From the NCBI RefSeq assembly GCF_030440425.1, contig NZ_CP098023.1, positions 1,973,501 through 2,037,500 on the forward strand: DNA of 64,000 nt, in the 5' to 3' direction. The notes beneath the pieces are model-generated. The model was not told the DNA's origin. It did not search any database and saw nothing but the letters and a program-made list of their open reading frames with translations. The position numbers and the translations under genes are program-made. Within the stretch, counting starts at the first letter, position 1; each line of letters opens with the position of its first letter. This DNA is from Microbulbifer sp. MI-G (GTDB taxonomy: Bacteria; Pseudomonadota; Gammaproteobacteria; Pseudomonadales; Cellvibrionaceae). Below, one piece after another: positions 1-7,872 of the stretch.

Positions 1-437
1 TCAATGTCATTGATGATTACAGGCGTGAAGGACTGGCAATCGAGGCCGGTTTTTCACTGCCAACGATACGTGTGACTCGCGCTCTCAACCAGCTACTTGA
101 ATGGCGGGGCAAGTCCAGCATTATCCGCTGTGATAATGGCCCTGAGTTCATCAGTCATGAGTTTGTAGCATGGGCGAAAAAGCGGCGAATACGGATCGAG
201 TACATCCAGCCAGGCAAACCACAACAAAATGCTTATATCGAGCGAGCCAACAGAACCATTCGGTATAGTTGGCTCAGCAAGCACCTCTTCGACAGCCTTG
301 AAGAGGTTCAGGATTATGCAACTGAATGGTTATGGTTTTACAATCACCGCCGGCCACACAAAGCAAATGGCGGTAAACCACCGTTGATGGTGGCTTAACC
401 TCTACTTTTGGTTGCGGGTAAAAATGGGGGGATTACC
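1..437 (+). mobile_element. IS3-family element, right-hand part only (copy 1)
   Basis: The sequence is nearly identical to the right-hand part of the complete element at 45343-46527, with only a few substitutions (for example in the codons near 114-122 and in the terminal non-coding bases). The right end is placed at 437, where similarity to the other copy stops just after 'gattacc', the complement of the GGTAATC terminus. The left part lies outside the window. Both copies point the same way and enclose about 45 kb. Confidence 0.85.
3..398 (+). CDS. IS3-family transposase OrfB, C-terminal part (cut by window edge)
   Basis: This is the integrase catalytic core (rve, DDE) of an IS3-family OrfB. 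The open frame runs back to the first bases of the window, so the gene is truncated by the edge and not by mutation. Visible motifs are '[13 protein letters not shown]' near the start, '[11 protein letters not shown]' carrying the second catalytic Asp, and '[13 protein letters not shown]' carrying the catalytic Glu. The C-terminal '[16 protein letters not shown]' is typical of the family. The protein is almost identical to OrfB at 45700-46488, so this copy may still encode a functional enzyme upstream. Confidence 0.9.
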   Translation, partial: NVIDDYRREGLAIEAGFSLPTIRVTRALNQLLEWRGKSSIIRCDNGPEFISHEFVAWAKKRRIRIEYIQPGKPQQNAYIERANRTIRYSWLSKHLFDSLEEVQDYATEWLWFYNHRRPHKANGGKPPLMVA

Positions 438-467
438 CCCTCTTCACTGGTCTGAAATGAACGTTAT

Positions 468-622
468 ACTTTCCAGCTGACTTCTCAAATTATCTGCATC
501 CGTGACTCCTTGGTAGAGTTGCATACTCCCATAGTTTCTCAGGCGACTTTTACCACCTTCCCTTGATCAACAACTAATTGCGCCACCTCCAGCTTGAATA
601 CTGGACTAATCCATCTTCTTGC
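468..622 (-). pseudogene. Decayed IS3-family orfA relic
   Basis: Read on the minus strand, the stretch gives 'SPVFKLEVAQLVVDQG' and then 'ETMGV', which matches the N-terminal helix-turn-helix region of IS3 OrfA proteins (SPEFKLEAA.LV.DQG...ACRAMGV). Stop codons interrupt it after 'KVVKVA' and again before 'EVSWK', so it is non-coding. It is a different IS3 type from the one ending at 437. The rest of the 438-772 interval shows nothing recognisable beyond the short leader of the next gene. Confidence 0.55.
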
Positions 623-772
623 AGTGGTTATTTTTTCACCCAATCTTCGCTGGGCGTGATATTATCGCTCAAAGCTAGGTGGCTAAATTCAGTATGCCAC
701 CACAACCGGCTCACTTTGTTGGAGCTGTTCAGATGTTTAGGTACCTATGCCAATTTGCTCAAAGAGAACTCA

Positions 773-1729
773 ATGAAGAAAGTCATGGTGACCGGAGCAT
801 CGGGCTTTGTCGGCTCTAGTTTACTGAGGAGTCTCGCAGAATCCGGATTTCAGGTGATAGCAGCACTTAGACATTCTTCGAGAAAGGTGTATCTAGGAGT
901 TCCTGATATCCGGGTGGAGGGCTTGCTTTCGGATACTGATTGGACTTTGGCCCTGGAGGAAACCGAGGTTGTGATTCATACAGCGGCTCGCGTACATGTA
1001 ATGAATGATAAAGCAATGGATCCATTATGTGAATTCCGCAAGATAAATGTTGAAGGTACATTGAACCTGGCTCGGCAAGCTGTCAGGCAGGGTGTGCGTC
1101 GCTTTATCTTTATCAGCTCTATTGGCGTGAACGGATTAGAGACTTCCACAAAACCATTTGATGAACAATGTGAAGAGAATCCTCATACAGCTTATGCTGT
1201 ATCAAAATCAGAAGCAGAGACTGAGCTTAATCGATTGCTGACAGGCACGCAAACGGAGTTGGTCATCATTCGTCCACCGCTGGTTTATGGAGTTGATGCG
1301 CCTGGTAATTTTGGCCGTTTGATTCGGCTTGTAGCTTTAGGGGTGCCTATGCCACTTGGTTGTATTAACAATCGCCGCAGTGTTGTATCGCTTGAAAATT
1401 TAGTCAGTTTTATTACTTTATGTATTGAGCACCCGCTAGCTGCAGGCCAACTTTTCCTTGTGTCAGATGGTGAAGATATCTCGAGCATGGAAATCGTGGC
1501 GGCCCTTGCACGTGGTATGAATAGAAAAATGCTTATCCTCCCTGTACCTGATTTTTTGCTCAAGTTTGGTGCGGAACTGTTTAAAAAGAAGTCCCTATAT
1601 ATACAACTTTGTTGTTCTTTGCAAATAGACTCATCTAAAGCCAGAAATATCCTCGGTTGGCGGCCTAGGAAAAATACTGTTGAAGCGCTAGAAGAAATCG
1701 GCCGATTATATGTGAAGTATGTCGCATAA
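773..1729 (+). CDS. NAD-dependent epimerase/dehydratase (O-antigen type)
   Basis: This is an extended short-chain dehydrogenase/reductase, 318 residues, predicted to modify a nucleotide sugar in the cytoplasm. The Rossmann motif 'VTGASGFVGSSL' lies at residues 6-17, and the catalytic YxxxK is in 'TAYAVSKSEAE'. The open frame extends upstream to 578, but that extension is not family-like. I chose the ATG at 773 because the protein then begins 'MKKVMVTGASGFVG', the normal SDR start. It is followed by a WbpL-like transferase and a WbpM-like dehydratase, the same order as wbpK-wbpL-wbpM in Pseudomonas O-antigen loci. A UDP-hexose or UDP-HexNAc 4-reductase/4-epimerase role is likely, but the substrate cannot be read from sequence. 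Confidence 0.88.
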   Translation: MKKVMVTGASGFVGSSLLRSLAESGFQVIAALRHSSRKVYLGVPDIRVEGLLSDTDWTLALEETEVVIHTAARVHVMNDKAMDPLCEFRKINVEGTLNLARQAVRQGVRRFIFISSIGVNGLETSTKPFDEQCEENPHTAYAVSKSEAETELNRLLTGTQTELVIIRPPLVYGVDAPGNFGRLIRLVALGVPMPLGCINNRRSVVSLENLVSFITLCIEHPLAAGQLFLVSDGEDISSMEIVAALARGMNRKMLILPVPDFLLKFGAELFKKKSLYIQLCCSLQIDSSKARNILGWRPRKNTVEALEEIGRLYVKYVA

Positions 1730-1836
1730 AATTTAGTGAGGTGTTCATGACTGATGAAATTCGAAGTTACTTACTTTCCGCCAAAATGAGCGCTTTTTTA
1801 TTGTTCCTCCACTCACGCCTTGGAATGTTTTACTAA

Positions 1837-2862
1837 ATGATTATTTGGTTATTGTTGCCTATTGTGGTGGGCATTTCGTTCTTCGCAACTGGTGTGTTGC
1901 GTCAGTATGCTTTAGCTCAAGATCTTATAGACATCCCTAACATGCGCAGCTCGCATTCGGTCCCAACACCCCGCGGTGGTGGGGTAGCCATCGTGCTGTC
2001 CTTTCTGACGGCTTTACCGGTTTTGGCCTTAACTAATATGCTGCCATGGGTGGTGATGTGGGCGCTGTTGGGGTCGGGGGCTGGAGTAGCTGTGATTGGT
2101 TTTCTGGATGACCACGGCCATATACCGGCACCTTGGCGGTTATTGGGGCACTTTACAGCAGCCATTTGGGCTTTGTTCTGGCTGGGTGGGCTGCCGCCAC
2201 TGAATCTGTTAGGAATGGCACTAGACCTGGGTTGGCTTGGTCATGTGCTAGCAGCGTTCTATCTGGTGTGGCTGCTGAATCTCTATAATTTCATGGATGG
2301 CATTGATGGCATCGCCAGTATCGAAGCTATTTGTGTGTGCTTGGGTGGGGCTCTGCTATATGCGATACCGGACTTCTCGGGCTCCTCACAAACCACGGCT
2401 TACATCGTGTTGGTACTATTAGCGGCTGCGGTAACAGGGTTTCTGTTTTGGAACTTTCCGCCTGCACGAGTATTTATGGGAGATGCGGGCAGCGGTTTTC
2501 TTGGCATTACTCTAGGAATTCTGTCCCTGCAAGCCACTTGGGTGGCACCGCAATTGATGTGGAGTTGGTTGATTCTGCTCGGGGTGTTTATGGTCGATGC
2601 TACCTGGACGATGATGCGTCGCTTAATCCATGGTAGCAAGGTCTATGAGGCGCACCGTAGCCATGCCTATCAGTTCGCCTCGCGTCAGTTTGGCAAGCAC
2701 TTACCGGTGACTTTGGTAGTATTGGGGATCAATATGCTTTGGCTGCTGCCACTTGCATTATCGGTCGGATTGGGAAAGCTCGATGGTTTACTTGGTTTAC
2801 TGGTTGCTTATCTCCCGCTGGTAGTCCTTGCGGTAAAGTTCAATGCGGGGGGGCGGGAATAG
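1837..2862 (+). CDS. wbpL: WbpL/WecA-family UDP-sugar:undecaprenyl-phosphate glycosyl-1-phosphate transferase
   Basis: This is a 341-residue polytopic inner-membrane enzyme of the MraY/WecA (GT4) phosphotransferase family. It would start lipid-linked glycan synthesis by moving an N-acetylamino-sugar phosphate to undecaprenyl phosphate. Family hallmarks are 'SSHSVPTPRGGG' after the first membrane helix, the DD motif in 'GFLDDHGHIPAPWRLLGH', 'NFMDGIDGIA', and 'RVFMGDAGSGFLG' on a cytoplasmic loop, with about ten hydrophobic segments between them. The final 'HRSHAYQ' histidine motif is present. It sits 107 bp downstream of the epimerase. The order with a WbpM homologue downstream supports the wbpL assignment; wecA-like is the alternative name. 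Confidence 0.88.
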   Translation: MIIWLLLPIVVGISFFATGVLRQYALAQDLIDIPNMRSSHSVPTPRGGGVAIVLSFLTALPVLALTNMLPWVVMWALLGSGAGVAVIGFLDDHGHIPAPWRLLGHFTAAIWALFWLGGLPPLNLLGMALDLGWLGHVLAAFYLVWLLNLYNFMDGIDGIASIEAICVCLGGALLYAIPDFSGSSQTTAYIVLVLLAAAVTGFLFWNFPPARVFMGDAGSGFLGITLGILSLQATWVAPQLMWSWLILLGVFMVDATWTMMRRLIHGSKVYEAHRSHAYQFASRQFGKHLPVTLVVLGINMLWLLPLALSVGLGKLDGLLGLLVAYLPLVVLAVKFNAGGRE

Positions 2863-3524
2863 GTAGTAAAGCTCTCAGGGTCTAATATTTTAATGATCCT
2901 AGCCTGGGATGGCCTCTTGAAGCAAACTCCCATAATTCCAATGTACTGTCAGGCCCCTAATTGTAATATGAGCTCAAAGAAAAAATAGTGTTAATGCTCG
3001 GTGCGGAAGAATGTTACATGATCGAGAATAGAATATTGTCCGACGAGTAGTCTTGGGTTTGTTTTGTGGTTTACCGCTGGCCGGAGCTGGTGAGAATTTT
3101 CAGTTACTCTGTAATGACGATTAGCGCCCTCTTGGTTGATGTCTTTCAGATGGTACATGCGGCAATTGTCGTGATAAGTAACAATACCGTTTGCGAGTAC
3201 TGGCAAGCATTGCTGCGAGATTTGGACTTGTCGTTGACTGCCTAGAAATATCTGGACTCATCAAGAGTGCCAGCTTGGAATTAAAAAGCGAAGAGCACAG
3301 AAATGGCGTTGGTCATGGATGGAGTACAGGCATTAATTGTATACTGTGCTATCGTCAGTGACCATGGCGCATATTTGCGAGAGTTGCTCATGTGACGTGC
3401 AATCGGGTGTATAAGCTTGGTGGTAGGTGGATGATAGCTCTGTTTATTGTGTAGCGGGATGCTTATATCAGGTACCAAGCTGATTGGGTCAATGGGCGTT
3501 TTGAGTTGCGGCGGGGAAGAAATT
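2863..3524 (+). other. Intergenic stretch with no convincing gene
   Basis: These 662 bp separate wbpL from wbpM. I see only short overlapping ORFs on both strands with no recognisable domain, no tRNA and no clear insertion-sequence end. The gap is long for an O-antigen operon and may hold sequence eroded beyond recognition. A promoter for wbpM is plausible here, but I cannot point to defined -35/-10 boxes. Confidence 0.5.
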
Positions 3525-5528
3525 ATGGACAAGTTGCGTAATTGGTTGTTGGGGTTATCGCGTCGCAATAAGCGTATCTTGCAAGTAGCGACCGATATGC
3601 TGTTGGTGTGGCTGGCATTGTGGCTGGCGTTTGCTATTCGTTTGGGGTTCGACAAGCCAATTAACCCTCTTGGCGCGTATGCCTGGTTGTTTATTAGTGC
3701 GCCGGTAATTACGATACCTATTTTCTTCAAGTTTGGCATGTACCGGGCTGTGATGCGGTATTTCGGTAAGGATGCACTGATTAGCATCTTCAAAGCGGTC
3801 ACACTCTCGGCTCTGGTGTTAGCTTTGGTGGTCTACTGGTACCGCGATCCTCCGGCCACAATACCGCGCTCAGTTGTGTTCATCTATTGTTGGTTGAGCT
3901 TGGTGATGATCGGCGGCTTGCGCTTGGTCTTGCGGCAATACTTTATGGGGGATTGGTATGTGGCGAGTCAACAGGTACCTTTTATCAACCGAGTAGATCA
4001 TTTACCGAAAGTGGCTATTTACGGCGCTGGAGCGGCAGGTAACCAACTGGTGGCGGCGTTGCGTATAGACCGGGTTATGCTACCGGTGGCTTTTATCGAT
4101 GATGATGTTGGCATTGCCAACCGAGTGATTGCAGGCTTGCGGGTCTTCAAGTCCAAGCATATCCAGCGAATGATTGATCAGACTGGAACCCAAGAGGTGC
4201 TCCTGGCAATTCCGTCGGCCTCCCGTGCACGCCGACGCGAGATACTGGAATTGCTGGAGCGCTTTCCCCTGCATGTACGAAGTGTGCCGGGTTTTATGGA
4301 CCTGGCGAGTGGTCGAGTCAAAGTTGAAGATATTCAGGAAGTGGATGTAGCCGACCTGCTGGGTCGCGATGCGGTGCCTCCACAGAAGATTCTTTTCGAG
4401 CGCTGTATCCGCTGTCATGTGGTAATGGTGACAGGCGCCGGTGGTTCGATTGGTTCGGAACTGTGTCGTCAAATTGTAGCTACTGGTCCAACTACGCTGC
4501 TACTGTTTGAGCACAGCGAGTTTAATCTTTACAGTATTCATGCCGAGTTGGAGCAGCGGATCCGACGTGAGTCGCTACCTGTGCGATTAATGCCGATCCT
4601 CGGTTCAATCAGAAATCCAAGGCTCTTGCTGGATATAATGCGCTCCTGGGAGGTTAGCACAGTTTATCATGCGGCAGCGTATAAACATGTACCAATGGTC
4701 GAGCAAAATATTGCCGAGGGTGTGATGAACAATGTGTTTGGCTCGCTGTATACCGCCCAAGCTGCGGTGAAGGCTGGAGTCGAACATTTTGTTTTGATCT
4801 CGACCGACAAGGCAGTGCGCCCGACCAATGTGATGGGTAGTACCAAACGTCTTGCTGAGATGGCGCTGCAGGCTCTAAGCCGGCAGTCGGCACCTACATT
4901 GTTCAACGATGGCGAAACGATCAACCAGGTTAACAATACACGTTTCACGATGGTGCGATTTGGCAATGTACTGGGTTCATCGGGTTCGGTGATCCCACGC
5001 TTTCACGATCAGATCAAACGCGGTGGCCCGGTGACGGTGACACACCCAAATATTACCCGATATTTTATGACGATCCCTGAGGCTGCACAGCTGGTTATCC
5101 AGGCTGGTGCCATGGGGGAGGGCGGCGATGTGTTTGTGTTGGATATGGGCAAGCCGGTGAAAATTGCCGAGTTGGCAGAGAAGATGATTCACCTCAGTGG
5201 CTGCAGCGTGCGCTCTGAGAGGGATCCGCATGGTGACATTGCAATTGAGTTCACAGGCTTACGACCCGGTGAGAAACTCTATGAAGAGTTATTGATTGGT
5301 GACAACGTCAGCCCAACCGATCATCCGATGATTAGATGTGCTACAGAAGACCACTTGTCTTGGGAAACTTTCAAGATTGTTTTGGCTCAACTGCTACATG
5401 CGTTAGAGCGTGATGATTATGAATGCGTGCGTCAGCTGCTGCGGGAAACCGTGAGTGGTTACACCCCGGAAGGGGAAATTATAGACTGGATTCACCAGAG
5501 GCGATGTAGAGAGCCTGAGTTGGCCTAA
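3525..5528 (+). CDS. wbpM: WbpM/CapD-family UDP-GlcNAc 4,6-dehydratase
   Basis: This is a 667-residue membrane-anchored nucleotide-sugar dehydratase. The start at 3525 is preceded by GGGGAAGA at good spacing; the longer upstream frame is not family-like. Four hydrophobic N-terminal segments are followed by a CoA-binding-like Rossmann domain ('VAIYGAGAAGNQLV') and then a catalytic SDR domain with 'VTGAGGSIGSEL'. The active-site segment reads 'TNVMGSTKRLAE', so the usual Tyr of YxxxK is Met, as known for the large WbpM/PglF enzymes. It converts UDP-GlcNAc to the 4-keto-6-deoxy sugar for deoxyamino sugars such as QuiNAc or FucNAc. It closes the O-antigen-like segment; the next genes are core metabolism. 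Confidence 0.92.
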   Translation: MDKLRNWLLGLSRRNKRILQVATDMLLVWLALWLAFAIRLGFDKPINPLGAYAWLFISAPVITIPIFFKFGMYRAVMRYFGKDALISIFKAVTLSALVLALVVYWYRDPPATIPRSVVFIYCWLSLVMIGGLRLVLRQYFMGDWYVASQQVPFINRVDHLPKVAIYGAGAAGNQLVAALRIDRVMLPVAFIDDDVGIANRVIAGLRVFKSKHIQRMIDQTGTQEVLLAIPSASRARRREILELLERFPLHVRSVPGFMDLASGRVKVEDIQEVDVADLLGRDAVPPQKILFERCIRCHVVMVTGAGGSIGSELCRQIVATGPTTLLLFEHSEFNLYSIHAELEQRIRRESLPVRLMPILGSIRNPRLLLDIMRSWEVSTVYHAAAYKHVPMVEQNIAEGVMNNVFGSLYTAQAAVKAGVEHFVLISTDKAVRPTNVMGSTKRLAEMALQALSRQSAPTLFNDGETINQVNNTRFTMVRFGNVLGSSGSVIPRFHDQIKRGGPVTVTHPNITRYFMTIPEAAQLVIQAGAMGEGGDVFVLDMGKPVKIAELAEKMIHLSGCSVRSERDPHGDIAIEFTGLRPGEKLYEELLIGDNVSPTDHPMIRCATEDHLSWETFKIVLAQLLHALERDDYECVRQLLRETVSGYTPEGEIIDWIHQRRCREPELA

Positions 5529-5740
5529 TCACAGCGGGGTCACTATAAAGTTCGTTGCGTCTTAGCATGGATTTTGCTGGGATGCAGTCGGTCGCGTGAC
5601 AATGTCAATGCATTTGACTATGCGTAATGTCACCGCTTGGCGCGGTCCGCTCCAGCTGGATTTATTGCATGCTCGCACCAGTGTGTGGATTCAGTCTCTA
5701 CCAGCCTGGCGCTGTGCGGCAACGATAATGCTTGCCACTT

Positions 5741-5758
5741 TAACCTGATATCAGGTTA
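5741..5758. other. 18-bp perfect palindrome at a gene end
   Basis: TAACCTGATATCAGGTTA is a perfect inverted repeat that contains the stop codon of the minus-strand acyl-CoA dehydrogenase. It has no T tract and no real loop, so a classical intrinsic terminator is doubtful. A protein-binding site or a chance palindrome are both possible. Confidence 0.4.
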
Positions 5759-6910
5759 GCGCACATTGAGTAAATGGCGTGCGATAATCAGGCGCTGGAT
5801 TTCGCTGGTGCCTTCGTAGATCGTTGTGATACGCACATCGCGACTCATGCGTTCCAGGGGGTATTCACGGGTGTAACCCACGCCCCCGTGAATCTGCAGT
5901 GCCAGATAGCAGGCTTCGTTGGCTTTTTCACTGGCAAACAGCTTGCCCATGGAAGCCGCTGGACCAAAGGGCATCTCCGCATCTTTCTGCCAGGCCGCCT
6001 GTAGCAGCAGCAGGCGTGCACCTTCCAGTTCGGTATATTTGTCCGCCAGTTGCCATTGCAGCCCCTGGAATTGTGCCAATTTCCTGCCAAATTGCTCCCG
6101 CTCATGCATGTAAGCACGGGCACAGTCCAGGGCTTCCAGGCCGATACCGAGCGCCAGGGCACCAATACCAATACGCCCCCCGGCAAGTTCCCCTGCAGCG
6201 ATGCGGAAACCGCGATGCTCTTCACCCAATAGGTTGTCGGCGGGAATACGGCAATGATCGAAAGAGACCTCGTTGGTGACAGAGGCCTTCTGTCCCATCT
6301 TCTCTTCGGCCTTGCCGATAATCAGACCCGGGGTGCCTGCCTCCACCAGAAAGCAGGAAATCCCCTTGCCCTTTGCCGCGCTGGGGTCAGTTACCGCCCA
6401 GACAACAAAGACACCCGCAAACTCAGCACTACTGATAAACAGTTTGCTGCCGTTTAATACATATTCATCGCCTTCCTTCACGGCCCGGGTGCGCATGGCC
6501 GCGGCATCTGAGCCGGAACCCGGTTCTGTCAGACAAAAGGAACCCGCCGGGTATTCGCCGCTACAAAGCTTCGGGAGGTACTTTTGTCGTTGCGCTTCAT
6601 TTCCAACTGCCTGGATAACTTCGGCCACCATATTGGTGACAGAGGTGGTGGTTGCCGTAGAGGCACAGCCGCGCGCCAGTTCGGTAATGGCCAGGCAGAA
6701 AGCGATAGTTCCTGCGCCAGTGCCGCCATACTCCGGATCTACATTGATGCCCATAAAGCCCAGTTCGGCCAGCTGTTTGAGTTTTTTCAACAGCAACTGG
6801 CGGTTACCGGTTCTGTCAAGTTCAGCGGCGATCGGTTTCAGTTCGCTTTCGGCAAACTGTTTCGCTGCTTCCTGAATCATCTGCTGTTCTTCACTCAGTG
6901 AAAAATCCAT
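5756..6910 (-). CDS. Acyl-CoA dehydrogenase
   Basis: This 384-residue protein has the usual length of short/medium-chain acyl-CoA dehydrogenases and oxidises an acyl-CoA thioester to the 2-enoyl-CoA using FAD. The N-terminal helical domain begins 'MDFSLSEEQQMIQEAAKQF'. The signature 'CLTEPGSGSDAAAM' and the FAD/ETF region 'QFQGLQWQLADKY' are present. The catalytic Glu sits in 'TTIYEGTSEIQR', and the protein ends '..RHLLNVR' as expected. The motif set resembles butyryl-, isobutyryl- and 2-methylbutyryl-CoA dehydrogenases. The chain-length preference cannot be settled from sequence. It is transcribed away from wbpM and is separated by 306 bp from the lrp-type gene. Confidence 0.92.
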   Translation of the reverse strand: MDFSLSEEQQMIQEAAKQFAESELKPIAAELDRTGNRQLLLKKLKQLAELGFMGINVDPEYGGTGAGTIAFCLAITELARGCASTATTTSVTNMVAEVIQAVGNEAQRQKYLPKLCSGEYPAGSFCLTEPGSGSDAAAMRTRAVKEGDEYVLNGSKLFISSAEFAGVFVVWAVTDPSAAKGKGISCFLVEAGTPGLIIGKAEEKMGQKASVTNEVSFDHCRIPADNLLGEEHRGFRIAAGELAGGRIGIGALALGIGLEALDCARAYMHEREQFGRKLAQFQGLQWQLADKYTELEGARLLLLQAAWQKDAEMPFGPAASMGKLFASEKANEACYLALQIHGGVGYTREYPLERMSRDVRITTIYEGTSEIQRLIIARHLLNVR

Positions 6911-7216
6911 ACCGTACCTGCTTTATGGTTATCGCGGTCAGCTCGGCCATATGGGGCGCGCCCAACCTGTGCCAAGGATAATGAAACTCCGGCCAATAAT
7001 GATTGCCAATTTGTCTTATTCAGGAAAGAAATTCGCAATCGATGGTAAGGGTAGTGCAACAGAGGCGTCAATCGGCACCGGCACAGATCCTGATTGCGCA
7101 GTGCATAGGGTTTCCGGTGGTGGCGCTCTCATTGGTTAGGCTAACTTGTTGGCCGGATTCAGTTTTCAATGGCCCGGTATCCGGCACCACCAGGTCCATA
7201 TGGGTCAGCAGTGCAC
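6911..7216. other. Intergenic gap between two minus-strand genes
   Basis: About 306 bp lie between the start of the acyl-CoA dehydrogenase gene and the end of the Lrp-type regulator. It should hold the promoter of the dehydrogenase. The short plus-strand ORFs here have no domain or ribosome-binding site that I trust. Confidence 0.4.
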
Positions 7217-7732
7217 TTACACGGAACGCCGGCCAGATTTGGTCTTGGGCTCGGGGTCCGGTACGGCTACGGCAGTATCCGTCTTGACTTCTTCCATCAC
7301 CACATAAGTGTGGGTTTCGCGTACACCTGGCAGTGAGGCAAGCTTTTCGCCAAGAAAGCGGCGATACCCGAGCATGTCCTTAATACGAATTTTCACAAGA
7401 TAGTCAAAACCACCTGCAACCATATGGCACTCCTGCACTTCCTCCAGACCGGCTACGTGCTGGTTAAAGGCTTCCAAGGCTTCGGAGGCGGTGTTATTCA
7501 GTGTGACCTGAATATAGACAACCAGGCCGGCATGGACCTTAAGGGGGTCCAGCAATGCGACATAGTCCCGGATAAAGCCTTCCCGCTCCAGGCGCTTGAC
7601 TCGCTCCAGGCAGGGGGTGGGGCTGAGATTCACCCTGCGTGCCAGTTCTACATTCGGTAGGCGTCCATGGCGTTGCAGAATGCGCAGTATTTGGCGATCA
7701 ATACGATCGAGATCTTCCAACTGTCGAGACAT
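7217..7732 (-). CDS. Lrp/AsnC-family regulator, probable proline-responsive regulator of putA
   Basis: This 171-residue protein has an N-terminal winged helix ('LDRIDRQILRILQRHGRL' followed by 'LARRVNLSPTPCLERVKRLE') and a C-terminal RAM effector-binding domain ('GFDYLVKIRIKDMLGYRRFL'). It resembles the PutR/BkdR branch of Lrp regulators. It is divergent from putA across 140 bp, and the PutA here lacks the DNA-binding RHH domain that represses put genes in enterobacteria. This protein is therefore the obvious candidate to sense proline and activate putA (inference from context). The last 20 or so residues, rich in Asp, Pro and Lys, extend past the usual family length. Confidence 0.9.
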   Translation of the reverse strand: MSRQLEDLDRIDRQILRILQRHGRLPNVELARRVNLSPTPCLERVKRLEREGFIRDYVALLDPLKVHAGLVVYIQVTLNNTASEALEAFNQHVAGLEEVQECHMVAGGFDYLVKIRIKDMLGYRRFLGEKLASLPGVRETHTYVVMEEVKTDTAVAVPDPEPKTKSGRRSV

Positions 7733-7872
7733 TGCAAAATACCCTGCTGGTAATCACGCAATTAGGCGTTATATTTAACCACAACCTGCGCCAAAATGGC
7801 GATTAATTCTAAACATTTTCCCACATAATCCGGTCTTTTATGCTGACCGTGGATATAGGCTTGGGAGGTGAT
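7733..7872. promoter_or_regulatory. Divergent lrp-type/putA control region
   Basis: These 140 bp between the divergent starts must hold both promoters and, by analogy to other Lrp-putA pairs, the operator of the regulator. The middle is AT-rich ('ttatatttaacc', 'gattaattctaaacatttt'), as expected for Lrp-type binding. The end holds the strong GGGAGGTG ribosome-binding site that fixes the putA start at 7873. Confidence 0.5.

Noticed and set aside
2991..3206. Minus-strand 71-codon ORF in the wbpL-wbpM gap
   Set aside because: No RBS, no family, and overlaps other equally short frames; not supportable as a gene.
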